Origin: an uncultured Oscillospiraceae bacterium
GTDB lineage: Bacteria > Bacillota > Clostridia > Oscillospirales > Oscillospiraceae
Reading direction: 5' to 3'
Assembly (NCBI GenBank): GCA_910584045.1
Contig: CAJTYO010000004.1
Span: forward strand, 34,058-98,057
DNA length: 64,000 nucleotides
Position numbers and translations under genes: made by a program. The notes under the pieces were generated by a model. It saw nothing but the letters and a program-made list of their open reading frames with translations. It was not told where the DNA came from and made no database searches. This document shows, piece by piece, positions 44,618-52,845 of this stretch (position 1 is its first letter; each line of letters opens with the position of its first letter).

Positions 44618-45403
44618 TCACGCATCCTCCCGGGCCCGGTCTGCGGCGATCAGCCGCCGCAGAGCCTGGACGGCCACACGCACGGCCAGATCGGTGTCGT
44701 GGACAACGGGGTTTTCAAGGCCCAGTCTCTCCCGCTCCTGGTTGGCCACTGTCAAAAAGCAGGCCCCCGCCCGCACCCGCAGCGCGCCGGCCACGATGAA
44801 CAGCGCCGCCGACTCCATCTCCGAGGCCAGGCAGCCCATCCGCTTCCATGCCTCCCACTTGCTGAGGAGCTCATAGCTTACGGGCTTGGTCTCCGGGCTG
44901 TGCTGGCCGTAAAAGGAGTCCTTGCTCTGGACCACGCCGGTATGGCAGGGGGCGCCCAGCTCCCCGGCGGCCTCCCGCAGGGCGTTGACCACGCCGACGT
45001 CGGCCACGGCGGGGAACTCGATGGGGGCGTACTCCCGGCTGGTGCCCTCCATGCGGATGGCGCCGGTGGCGACGACCACGTCGCCGCTGAGGACCTCCGG
45101 CTGCATCCCGCCGCAGGTCCCGATGCGCACGAAGGTGTCCGCGCCGGAGAGAACCAGCTCCTCCACTGCGATGGCTGCCGAGGGGCCGCCGATGCCCGTG
45201 GAGGTGACGCTGACCGGTACGCCGTCCAGCGCGCCGGTGTAGGTAACGTACTCCCGATTGTCGGCCATCAGCTTTGCGCCGTCAAAGTATTTCGCGATCT
45301 TCGCGCAGCGCTTGGGGTCGCCGGGGAGGATGACATAGCGGCCTACGTCCCCCTTTCCCACCTGGATGTGGTATTGCTTTCCTGGATTCTCCGAATAGTT
45401 CAT
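44618..45403 (-). CDS. udp: uridine phosphorylase (PNP/UDP family 1)
   Basis: 261 residues. Motifs are YVILPGDPKRCAKIAKYFDG at the N-terminus (phosphate loop), TGIGGPSAAIAVEEL, FVRIGTCGGMQ (phosphate/ribose site) and ASEMESAALFIVAGAL with the ribose-binding Glu. GAAAGGAGACAAAGAA precedes the ATG at 45403, which rejects longer starts. It cleaves uridine with phosphate to uracil and ribose-1-phosphate. The downstream gene is cdd, forming a pyrimidine nucleoside salvage pair. The gene is divergent from the GH13 gene at 45572. Confidence 0.93.
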   Translation of the reverse strand: MNYSENPGKQYHIQVGKGDVGRYVILPGDPKRCAKIAKYFDGAKLMADNREYVTYTGALDGVPVSVTSTGIGGPSAAIAVEELVLSGADTFVRIGTCGGMQPEVLSGDVVVATGAIRMEGTSREYAPIEFPAVADVGVVNALREAAGELGAPCHTGVVQSKDSFYGQHSPETKPVSYELLSKWEAWKRMGCLASEMESAALFIVAGALRVRAGACFLTVANQERERLGLENPVVHDTDLAVRVAVQALRRLIAADRAREDA

Positions 45404-45494
45404 TTCTTTGTCTCCTTTCGGTTTAAAATGTATCTTGTCGGCGGCCCGGGGCCGCTTTCGGCGCTTTTCCCCGGGAAAAAGCTGCGCACGCACC

Positions 45495-45524
45495 TTGACA
45501 ATATCGGCGCGCAGCGGGTATACT
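45495..45524 (+). promoter_or_regulatory. predicted promoter of the GH13 gene
   Basis: TTGACA (45495-45500), an 18-base spacer and TATACT (45519-45524), about 48 bases before the ATG. Confidence 0.75.
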
Positions 45525-45571
45525 GGGGACCGGTAAATCAATCCTGTCCTTCTATAAAAGGAGGTTTCACA

Positions 45572-47413
45572 ATGAAACAAACAGCTTTTGACCGCCGCCT
45601 GGCGGTCAGGAACGACGAACTCAAATCCCTCTATCTCCAGCTCTACCACGACGACGAGGCCGCTTTTGATTACTTCACCGCCATGCTCCGCCGCGCCTGG
45701 AAGGAGCGCAAGCGCGCCCTCCGTGACCAGGATCTGCGCCGGGAGGAGTCCCCCGACTGGTTTCGCCGGCGGGACATCCTGGGCATGATGCTCTATGTCA
45801 GCGCTTTTGCCGAGACCCTCCGGGGCGTGGAGGAGAAGCTCCCCTATCTCCAGGAGTGCGGGGTGAATTATCTCCACCTCATGCCCCTGCTGGCCAGCCC
45901 CAAGGGGCGCAGCGACGGGGGCTACGCCGTCTCCGATTTCCGCGCCGTCCAGCCGGAGCTGGGCGCCATGGAGGACCTGGAGGCGCTGGCCGACGCCTGC
46001 CGGAGGAGCAGGATGCTCGTCTGCCTTGACTTCGTCATGAACCACACCAGCGAGGACCACGACTGGGCCCGCCGGGCCCGGGCCGGGGAGAGCGGCTATC
46101 GGGAGCGCTACTTTTTCTATGACAGCTGGGACGTGCCCCGGGAGTTTGAGAAGACCGTGCCCCAGGTGTTCCCCACCACCGCCCCCGGCAGCTTCACCCA
46201 GCTGGAGGACGGGCAGATCGTCATGACCAATTTCTACCCCTACCAGTGGGACCTCAACTACGCCAACCCCGTCGTCTTCAACGACATGACCGAGAACCTG
46301 CTGTACCTGGCCAACCGGGGCGTGGATGTGATCCGGCTGGACGCCATCCCCTACATCTGGAAGGAGCTGGGCACCCCCTGCCGGAATCTGCCCCAGGTAC
46401 ATACGCTGTCCCGGATGCTGCGCCTGGCCTGTGAGATCGTGTGCCCCAGCGTGCTGCTGCTGGGCGAGGTGGTCATGGAGCCGGTGAAGGTGGTCCCCTA
46501 TTTCGGAGCCGCCGAAAGGCCGGAATGCCACATGCTCTACAATGTCACCACCATGGCCACCACCTGGCACACCCTGGCCACCGGGGACGTGTCCCTGCTG
46601 CGCCGGCAGATGGACGCGGTATGCGCTTTGCCGAAGGAATTTCTTTTCCTCAACTACCTCCGCTGCCACGACGACATTGGCTGGGGGCTGGACTACCCCT
46701 GGCTGGGCGAGCAGTTCGGCATCAATGAAGTGGCCCACAAGAAGTACCTCAACGACTACTTCACCGGCAGGCGGCCCGGCAGCGTCGCCCGGGGCGAGCT
46801 GTACAACGACGACCCCCGCCTTGGCGACGCGCGGCTGTGCGGCACCACTGCGTCCCTGTGCGGCGTGGAGGCGGCGGAGTACGAGGGCGATCCCTTCAAG
46901 CTGGAGCGGGCCATCGCCTGCGCGGCGACCCTCCACGCCTGGATGCTCTCCCAAAGCGGCATTCCCGTCATCTACAGCGGCGACGAGGTGGGACAGTGCA
47001 ACGACTGGCTCTACAAGGAGGACCCCGACAAGCGGGAGGACAGCCGCTACATCCACCGGGGCCGCTTCCGCTGGGACGAGGCCGAAAAGCGGAAGGACCC
47101 GGACACTCGGCAGGGCAAGCTGTTCCGCCTGCTGCGCCGCATGGAGGACATCCGGGCCGGGGAGCCCTGCTTCGACGCGTCCGCCGACGTGTGGACGGAG
47201 GACAGCGGCAGCCGGCACGTGCTGGCCCTGTGCCGCAGGCTGGGGGACCGGGAGCTCGTCTGCCTCTTCAACTTCAGCGGCGAGTTTGTCACAGCCGGCG
47301 TGAAGCGGGAGGGATGCTATACGGAGCTGATGTACGGCGGGCGGTATGACGGCATCGAGGGCGTTCAGCTGTGGCCCAACGGCTTTGCCTGGCTGCTGCG
47401 GGACGGGCGGTAA
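45572..47413 (+). CDS. GH13 sucrose hydrolase / amylosucrase-like alpha-glucoside enzyme
   Basis: 613 residues. The GH13 regions are present: CLDFVMNHTSEDHDWA (region I), GVDVIRLDAIPYIWKE with the nucleophile Asp (region II), VLLLGEVVMEP with the acid/base Glu (region III) and LRCHDDIGWGLDY with the third Asp (region IV). The HDDIGW form is characteristic of amylosucrases and sucrose hydrolases (GH13 subfamily 4), as is the all-helical N-terminus (FDRRLAVRNDELKSLYLQLY). RBS AAAAGGAGGTTTCACA. Cytoplasmic. Likely splits sucrose or related alpha-glucosides, or builds alpha-glucan from sucrose. The sequence does not decide between hydrolysis and transglycosylation. Confidence 0.9.
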   Translation: MKQTAFDRRLAVRNDELKSLYLQLYHDDEAAFDYFTAMLRRAWKERKRALRDQDLRREESPDWFRRRDILGMMLYVSAFAETLRGVEEKLPYLQECGVNYLHLMPLLASPKGRSDGGYAVSDFRAVQPELGAMEDLEALADACRRSRMLVCLDFVMNHTSEDHDWARRARAGESGYRERYFFYDSWDVPREFEKTVPQVFPTTAPGSFTQLEDGQIVMTNFYPYQWDLNYANPVVFNDMTENLLYLANRGVDVIRLDAIPYIWKELGTPCRNLPQVHTLSRMLRLACEIVCPSVLLLGEVVMEPVKVVPYFGAAERPECHMLYNVTTMATTWHTLATGDVSLLRRQMDAVCALPKEFLFLNYLRCHDDIGWGLDYPWLGEQFGINEVAHKKYLNDYFTGRRPGSVARGELYNDDPRLGDARLCGTTASLCGVEAAEYEGDPFKLERAIACAATLHAWMLSQSGIPVIYSGDEVGQCNDWLYKEDPDKREDSRYIHRGRFRWDEAEKRKDPDTRQGKLFRLLRRMEDIRAGEPCFDASADVWTEDSGSRHVLALCRRLGDRELVCLFNFSGEFVTAGVKREGCYTELMYGGRYDGIEGVQLWPNGFAWLLRDGR

Positions 47414-47414
47414 C

Positions 47415-47458
47415 AAAAAAGCCCTCGCCCCGGCCTGATAGGATCGGGGCGAGGGCTT
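47415..47458. terminator. terminator between convergent genes
   Basis: AAGCCCTCGCCCCG (47419-47432) pairs with CGGGGCGAGGGCTT (47445-47458). On the minus strand it runs into TTTTTTGTTA, so it mainly serves the P-loop gene at 47476 and may also end the GH13 transcript. Confidence 0.9.
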
Positions 47459-47475
47459 GCTGCGGCGCGAGCCGC

Positions 47476-47886
47476 TTACATATACTTACGCATGGTATCC
47501 GTAGCGGAATCGGTGGCGGCGCTGATGGTAATGGTGACCTTCAGATTCAGGGGGGAGGTGAAGGCGTCCAGCCAGTTGAGGAACTGGTCGATCTCCCGCT
47601 CGTCGGAGCTGCGGGCTACCTTGCAGAGATTGTCGATAAAGATATGGGAAATGTCGTAATTCCCCGCATACAGGCCGGAGAGGAAACCCCGCAGATTCTC
47701 GAAGCTGTTGATGTCGAACTCCGAAGCGTCGACCATCCGGGTCTGGTGGCGGAGATTGAAGCTCATGTTTCGGGTGGGCTCGATGCAGACCATGCACCCA
47801 ACCTCGTGTTCAGCGGCGCTCTCCATGAGCTCGATGAGCTGCTTGGTCTTTCCCTCGCCGGAGCCGCTCATGATCAGTCTAACCAT
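47476..47886 (-). CDS. small P-loop nucleotide-binding protein, function unknown
   Basis: 136 residues. The N-terminal strand and Walker A motif LIMSGSGEGKTKQLIELM (about 4-21) are clear. A possible Walker B-like strand is ISHIFIDNLCKVA near residue 82. The protein is too short for a full AAA or PilT ATPase and has no membrane span. It resembles small clostridial P-loop proteins sometimes labelled twitching-motility-like. I cannot assign a function. It has its own promoter (47931-47959) and terminator (47415-47458), so it is expressed as a single-gene unit divergent from asnA. Confidence 0.75.
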   Translation of the reverse strand: MVRLIMSGSGEGKTKQLIELMESAAEHEVGCMVCIEPTRNMSFNLRHQTRMVDASEFDINSFENLRGFLSGLYAGNYDISHIFIDNLCKVARSSDEREIDQFLNWLDAFTSPLNLKVTITISAATDSATDTMRKYM

Positions 47887-47930
47887 ATGAAATCACTCCT
47901 TTATTGGTCCTGAGATTTACGGTGTCTATA

Positions 47931-47959
47931 AGGATAGCACAAACGGCGGAAAAACACAA
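47931..47959 (-). promoter_or_regulatory. predicted promoter of the P-loop gene
   Basis: Minus strand: TTGTGT (47959-47954), a 17-base spacer, TATCCT (47936-47931), about 45 bases before the ATG. Confidence 0.55.
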
Positions 47960-48031
47960 CGGGAAAAATCAGTTTTCATAAAAATTTAACAGCTTCTTCC
48001 AGCTCCGTCCCCCGGGCGGCGGGGCTGCCTG

Positions 48032-48060
48032 TTGAAATTTCCCGCAGAATCGTGTATACT
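48032..48060 (+). promoter_or_regulatory. predicted promoter of asnA
   Basis: TTGAAA (48032-48037), a 17-base spacer and TATACT (48055-48060), about 30 bases before the ATG. Confidence 0.8.
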
Positions 48061-48090
48061 ATTACCAGAAAACGCTAAGGAGGACATACT

Positions 48091-49104
48091 ATGAACACCT
48101 GCATCATCCCGCCGGGCTACCGCTCGCCCCTCTATGGCTATGACATGCAGCGGGCCATCGAGTTCGTCAAGAGCAGCTTCCAGGAGAATCTGAAATTCGC
48201 GCTGAACCTCCGGCGCGTGTCCGCGCCGCTTTTCGTGGACCGGTTTTCCGGCCTCAACGACAACCTCAACGGCGTGGAGCGGCCCGTGGGCTTCGACATC
48301 CCCGCCGTGGACGGAGCCGAGGGCGAGGTGGTCCACTCCCTGGCCAAGTGGAAGCGCCTGGCGCTCAAGCGCTATGGCTTCTACCCCGGCAACGGGCTGT
48401 ATACCGATATGAACGCCATCCGGCGGGACGAGAGCCTGGACAATATCCACTCCGTCTACGTGGACCAGTGGGACTGGGAAAAGGTCATCACCAGGGCGGA
48501 CCGGAACGTGGACTTTCTGGAGTACACCGTGCGCTCCATCGTGGGGGCGGTGTGCGACGCCTGCGACGCGCTGCGCCGGGCCTTTCCCCAGGTGAAGACC
48601 CGGCTGGACCGGGACGTCAGCTTCATCACAACCCAGGAGCTGGAGGATATGTACCCCCATCTGTCCCCCAATGAGCGGGAGACGGCCTATATGCGGGAGG
48701 GGCATAAAACCGTATTCCTCATGCAGATCGGCAAGACGCTGAACAGCGGGCGGAAGCACGACGGGCGGGCCCCGGACTACGACGACTGGGAGCTCAACGG
48801 GGACATCCTCATGTGGAACGACGTGCTGGGCCGTGCCTTCGAAATCAGCTCCATGGGCATCCGAGTGGACCCGGAGAGCCTGGACCGGCAGCTGAAGCTG
48901 GCGGGCTGTGAGGAGCGGCGGGAGCTGCCCTTCCACAGGATGCTGCTGGGCGGCGAGCTGCCTCTGACCATGGGCGGGGGCATCGGGCAGAGCCGTCTTT
49001 GTATGCTGATGATCGGCTGCTGCCACATCGGCGAGGTGCAGGTGAGCCTGTGGGACAGGGAGACTATGGAGATCTGCGAGGAGGCGGGGGTGCAGCTGCT
49101 GTAG
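48091..49104 (+). CDS. asnA: aspartate-ammonia ligase (asparagine synthetase A)
   Basis: 337 residues, full length. It has the class II aminoacyl-tRNA-synthetase-like fold: RVSAPLFVDRFSGLNDNLNGVERPV, VHSLAKWKRLALKRYGF, the motif-2-like ADRNVDFLEYTVRSI and motif-3-like GGGIGQSRLCMLM. CTAAGGAGGACATACT lies before the ATG. It makes asparagine from aspartate, ammonia and ATP in the cytoplasm. It is followed 79 bases later by pepD, probably with some read-through past a weak hairpin (GCGGCG/CGCCGC). Confidence 0.96.
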   Translation: MNTCIIPPGYRSPLYGYDMQRAIEFVKSSFQENLKFALNLRRVSAPLFVDRFSGLNDNLNGVERPVGFDIPAVDGAEGEVVHSLAKWKRLALKRYGFYPGNGLYTDMNAIRRDESLDNIHSVYVDQWDWEKVITRADRNVDFLEYTVRSIVGAVCDACDALRRAFPQVKTRLDRDVSFITTQELEDMYPHLSPNERETAYMREGHKTVFLMQIGKTLNSGRKHDGRAPDYDDWELNGDILMWNDVLGRAFEISSMGIRVDPESLDRQLKLAGCEERRELPFHRMLLGGELPLTMGGGIGQSRLCMLMIGCCHIGEVQVSLWDRETMEICEEAGVQLL

Positions 49105-49183
49105 TGCGGCCAAGGCGTCCTGTTTGAGGAGGGTTCGGGCGGCGGAAAAACGCCGCGAGGTATTCTTTTTAGGAGGAAAAACA

Positions 49184-50620
49184 ATGGGAAACCCTGTATT
49201 GACCGGTCTGGAGCCCCAGCCGGTATTCCGCTTCTTCGAGGAGCTGACGGCTATTCCCCACGGCTCGGGGAACACGGAGGCCGCCAGCGATTGGGCGGCG
49301 GATTTTGCCCGGGCCAGGGGCCTGGAGCACAGGCGGGACGAGATGGGAAACGTGGTCATCCGCAAGCCCGCCTCCCCCGGCTATGAGGATCACCCGGGAG
49401 TCATTTTGCAGGGCCACCTGGATATGGTCTGCGTCAAGGAGCGGGGAGTGGACCACGACTTCACCAAGGACCCCCTCCGCCTGGTGGTGGAGGGCGACTG
49501 GGTGCGGGCTCAGGGCACCACCCTGGGCGGGGACAACGGCATCGCCGTGGCCCTGATCCTGGCCCTGCTGGACGACGCCGGCGCCGTCCATCCGCCCATC
49601 GAGGCGGTGTTCACGGTGGACGAGGAGGTGGGCCTGCTGGGGGCGGGGGGACTGGACTGCTCGGACCTGGCGGGCAGGCGGCTCATCAACCTGGACAGCG
49701 AGGACGAGGGCGTGCTGACCGTCAGCTGCGCGGGCGGGTCCCGGTGCGACGTCGATCGGACTTACCCGCTGGAGGAGGGCAGGGGCGCGGTGTGCGTGCT
49801 GACCGTCTCCGGCGGGCAGGGGGGCCACTCGGGCATCGAGATCGGCAAGGGGCTGGCCAACGCCGGCAAGCTGCTGGGGGCGTGTCTGGCGGAGATGGAG
49901 GGCGTCCGGCTGATCTCAATGTCCGGCGGAGCCCAGGACAACGCCATCCCCAAGGAGGCGGAGGCGGTGTTCCTGGCGGAGAGCGCGGCGGCGCTGGAGC
50001 CCGTGCGGAAGCGGTTTGAGGAGGAGGTCCTTCCGGGCTTCGCCGGGGCGGAGCCCGGGCTGGCCGTGCGCCTGGTCAGCGTGCCGCCGGAGAGACGGCG
50101 GGCGCTGTCCCGGGAGGACAGCCGCGCCGTCATCGGACTGCTCAACGAGTACCCCAACGGGGTGCAGGCCATGAGCGGAGACATCCCGGGGCTGGTGCAG
50201 ACCAGTCTGAATCTGGGTATTCTGCGGCTGGAGGACGGGGCGCTGTCGCTGTCCAGCTCGGTGCGCAGCAGCGTGCTGGCGGAGAAGGAGGCGCTGTGCG
50301 GCGCGCTGGCGGCGCTGGCGGACCGCTATGGGGCCCGGTTTTCCCAGCGGGGGGCGTATCCGCCGTGGGAATACCGGAAGGATTCGCCGCTGCGGGAGGT
50401 CATGCTCCGCGTCTACCGGCGGATGACCGGGAAGGAGATGGAGGTGGAGGCCATCCACGCGGGGCTGGAGTGCGGCCTGTTCGCGGGAAAGCTGCCGGGG
50501 CTGGACGCGGCGTCCATCGGGCCGGACCTGCGGGAGGTGCACAGCACGCGGGAGAGGATGTCCATTTCCTCCGTGCAGCGGACGTGGGCGTATCTGCGGG
50601 AGGTTCTGCGGGAGCTGTAA
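49184..50620 (+). CDS. pepD: aminoacyl-histidine dipeptidase (M20 family, PepD type)
   Basis: 478 residues. Metal-site motifs are LQGHLDMVCVK (His/Asp), TTLGGDNGIAVAL (bridging Asp), FTVDEEVGLLGAGGL (Glu-Glu) and LINLDSEDEG, and a lid domain at about 205-380 (SGGQGGHSGIEIGKGLANAGKLL). The C-terminal metal His lies in AIHAGLECGLF. The ATG at 49184 follows TTTAGGAGGAAAAACA; a longer in-frame start lacks a ribosome site. It hydrolyses dipeptides such as carnosine-type Xaa-His substrates in the cytoplasm. Confidence 0.93.
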   Translation: MGNPVLTGLEPQPVFRFFEELTAIPHGSGNTEAASDWAADFARARGLEHRRDEMGNVVIRKPASPGYEDHPGVILQGHLDMVCVKERGVDHDFTKDPLRLVVEGDWVRAQGTTLGGDNGIAVALILALLDDAGAVHPPIEAVFTVDEEVGLLGAGGLDCSDLAGRRLINLDSEDEGVLTVSCAGGSRCDVDRTYPLEEGRGAVCVLTVSGGQGGHSGIEIGKGLANAGKLLGACLAEMEGVRLISMSGGAQDNAIPKEAEAVFLAESAAALEPVRKRFEEEVLPGFAGAEPGLAVRLVSVPPERRRALSREDSRAVIGLLNEYPNGVQAMSGDIPGLVQTSLNLGILRLEDGALSLSSSVRSSVLAEKEALCGALAALADRYGARFSQRGAYPPWEYRKDSPLREVMLRVYRRMTGKEMEVEAIHAGLECGLFAGKLPGLDAASIGPDLREVHSTRERMSISSVQRTWAYLREVLREL

Positions 50621-50917
50621 GGGCGCGCGAAGGGTTGAATTGATTCTGTTTTTTGCGATTATTCGGTTATCGAGACGCCCTTTGTACGGTTTTTATGCCT
50701 GTCCGCTTCCGGCTGCCGCGGTGGTTTGCATACCTTACCACATAGGGGTGGAAGAGGGGGAAAGCTGCCCGCAAACGTGCGGCCTTTTGAAAAATTTTCT
50801 TGTCCGCAGAGGGCGCCGGCGGGGACAGGCGAGACGGACGGTGTGAGAACGGACGGTATCCGCACGCGCCAACCCTGCGGGTTTTTCGGGTTGTTTTGAC
50901 GGCTTGCGCTTTTCTCT
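50621..50917. other. non-coding stretch after pepD, no clear gene
   Basis: No convincing gene or promoter was seen. Two sets of complementary segments occur: GCCTGTCC (50697-50704) with GGACAGGC (50823-50830), and CGCCCTTTG (50676-50684) with CAGAGGGCG (50807-50815, one mismatch). They would cross rather than nest. A minus-strand open frame of about 128 codons spans the region and the repeats but lacks a ribosome site. Confidence 0.4.
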
Positions 50918-50996
50918 AAAACCCATCCGATTTTTCCAAAACCCGGCCGGTTTTTGCAGAGCCCAACCGGTTTCCCAAAATCCGGCCGGTTTTTAA
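50918..50996. repeat. four-unit tandem array of the 20-bp palindromic repeat family
   Basis: Units start at 50918, 50938, 50958 (19 bases) and 50977. The second is AAAACCCGGCCGGTTTTTGC. They share the A-rich / CCGG / T-rich quasi-palindrome and the 20-base period with the array at 17031-17150, some 34 kb away. No ORF or spacer structure explains them. Confidence 0.8.
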
Positions 50997-51052
50997 CGCG
51001 CTGATATGTTTTTTTGAGAGCAAGGATATCGATATAAAGGACCATTTTTTAT

Positions 51053-51071
51053 GGCGGCCCGGAGGGCCGCC
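51053..51071 (+). promoter_or_regulatory. 8-bp hairpin next to the ribosome site of the M3 peptidase gene
   Basis: GGCGGCCC-GGA-GGGCCGCC forms a perfect stem that ends 3 bases before GAAAGGACGAACG and the ATG at 51086. It may tune translation initiation. A possible -10 box TATAAA lies at 51033 with a poor -35. Confidence 0.45.
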
Positions 51072-51085
51072 GGAAAGGACGAACG

Positions 51086-52774
51086 ATGAAATTTTCAGAA
51101 ATGCCCTACACCCGCCCCGATCTGGAAAAAATCAAAAAATTCAGCGGCGAGGCGCTGGAAAAGATCCGCTCCGCCGCCTCGGCCGGGGAGCAGATCGAGG
51201 CATACCTCGCCTATGAGGAGCAAAGCAAGGAGATCAACACCGTCTGTGCCCTGGCCTATGTGCGCCACACCATCAACACGAAGGACGAGTTCTACGACAA
51301 GGAGAACGACTATATCGACGAGATCGGCCCCGCCATCCAGGAGCTGGGACAGCAGATCGATATGGCCCTGCTCGCCTCCCCTTTCCGGCCCCAGCTGGAG
51401 GAGCGGTTCGGGACGCTGCTGTTTAAGAATCTGGAAATCTCCGTGCGGTGCATGAAGCCGGAGATCATGGAGCTGATGCAGGAGGAGAACAAGCTGCAGA
51501 GCGAGTATCAGAAGCTCTACGCCTCCGCCACAGTGGAGTGGGAGGGGGAGACCCTGCCCCTGCCCAAGCTGGGGCCCTTCCTTGAGAGCCCCGACAGGGC
51601 CGTGAGAAAGGCCGCCTATCAGGTCCGGGGCCAGTGGTTCGAGGATCACCGGGAGCAGCTGGACGAACTGTATGACAAGCTGGTGAAAAACCGGGACAGG
51701 CAGGGCAAGGCCATGGGCTATGAAAACTATATCCCTCTGGGCTATGACCGGCTGGGCCGCAACTGCTGGGGTCCCGCGGAGTGCGGAGCTTTCCGCGAGC
51801 AGATCGCCGCGGACATGGTGCCGGTGGTGGCCCGGGTGAAGGAGGACCAGGCCCGGCGCATCGGCGTGGATAAGCTGAAGGTATATGACGACGCGCTCAT
51901 GTTCCCCGACGGCAACGCCAAGCCCCAGGGCTCGGCGGAGGACATCCTGGCCGCCGGACGGACCATGTATCAGGAGCTGAGCGAGGAGACCCGGGAGTTC
52001 GTGGACTTCCTCTACGACGGGGAGCTGCTGGACGTGCTCAGCAAGGACGGCAAGGCCCCCGGCGGATACTGCACCGACTTCGCCCTGTACAAGGCCCCCT
52101 TCATCTTCTCCAACTTCAACGGCACCAGCGGCGACGTGGACGTGCTGACCCATGAGGCGGGCCACGCCTTCGCCTTCTACCGGGCGGCGCGGAAGGGGTA
52201 TCTCTCCTCCCTCATGAGCCCCACCATGGAGGGCTGCGAGACCCACTCCATGTCCATGGAGTTCCTCACCGCCCCCTGGCACGAGAGCTTCTTCGGCCCC
52301 TCCACCCGCAAATATGAGATCGGCCACTGCGAGGACGGGCTGATCTTCATCCCCTACGGCTGTATGGTGGACGAGTTCCAGCACATCATGTATGAACGCC
52401 CGGAGCTGACGCCCGACGAGCGCAACCAGGTATGGCTGGAGCTGGAGAAGAAGTACAGGCCGTGGATGGACAACGAGGACCTGCCCTCCTACAGTCGGGG
52501 CGCGCGGTGGCAGCAGCAGATGCACATCTATCTCTACCCCTTCTACTATATCGACTACTGCATGGCCCAGACCATGGCCTACCAGTTCTGGATTGCCTCC
52601 ATGGCAGACAGGAGCGGCGCATGGAGGCGGTATCTGGCCTTCGTAGACCAGGGGGGGACGAAGACCTTTGACGAGCTGGTCCGGGGGGCGGGGATGAAGC
52701 TGCCCTATGCGCCGGGGTGCGTCCGGGAGATCGGGGCCGCCATCTCCAAGTGGATCGACGAAAATCCGCTGTAA
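51086..52774 (+). CDS. M3-family oligoendopeptidase (PepF type)
   Basis: 562 residues, the usual length. The thimet/PepF zinc motif HEAGH is at about residue 356 in VLTHEAGHAFAFYRAARKG, and the third ligand Glu is in MEGCETHSMSMEFL. The N-terminal helical domain is typical (AYLAYEEQSKEINTVCALAYVRHTINTKDEFYDKEND). No signal peptide, so cytoplasmic. It degrades short oligopeptides, probably acting with PepD, encoded just upstream, on imported peptides. Confidence 0.95.
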   Translation: MKFSEMPYTRPDLEKIKKFSGEALEKIRSAASAGEQIEAYLAYEEQSKEINTVCALAYVRHTINTKDEFYDKENDYIDEIGPAIQELGQQIDMALLASPFRPQLEERFGTLLFKNLEISVRCMKPEIMELMQEENKLQSEYQKLYASATVEWEGETLPLPKLGPFLESPDRAVRKAAYQVRGQWFEDHREQLDELYDKLVKNRDRQGKAMGYENYIPLGYDRLGRNCWGPAECGAFREQIAADMVPVVARVKEDQARRIGVDKLKVYDDALMFPDGNAKPQGSAEDILAAGRTMYQELSEETREFVDFLYDGELLDVLSKDGKAPGGYCTDFALYKAPFIFSNFNGTSGDVDVLTHEAGHAFAFYRAARKGYLSSLMSPTMEGCETHSMSMEFLTAPWHESFFGPSTRKYEIGHCEDGLIFIPYGCMVDEFQHIMYERPELTPDERNQVWLELEKKYRPWMDNEDLPSYSRGARWQQQMHIYLYPFYYIDYCMAQTMAYQFWIASMADRSGAWRRYLAFVDQGGTKTFDELVRGAGMKLPYAPGCVREIGAAISKWIDENPL

Positions 52775-52845
52775 GAGGCCGTTGTCTTAACTTTTTCGCC
52801 CTGTATGCCGATATAGGATAATAAAGGCAAAAAGGAGGGCGAAAG

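Noticed and set aside
44618..47416. A single 932-codon minus-strand frame ending in uridine phosphorylase
   Set aside because: Only the last 261 codons are coding. AAAGGAG and the ATG at 45403 mark the start, and the rest lies opposite the GH13 gene.
50676..50830. A long-range folded RNA in the gap after pepD
   Set aside because: The two complementary segment pairs cross each other instead of nesting, and no promoter was found, so chance pairing is likely.
50659..51045. A 128-codon minus-strand frame running through the 20-bp repeats (KNRPGFGK-type peptide repeats)
   Set aside because: No ribosome site or promoter was found, and the apparent peptide repeat is a by-product of the DNA repeat.
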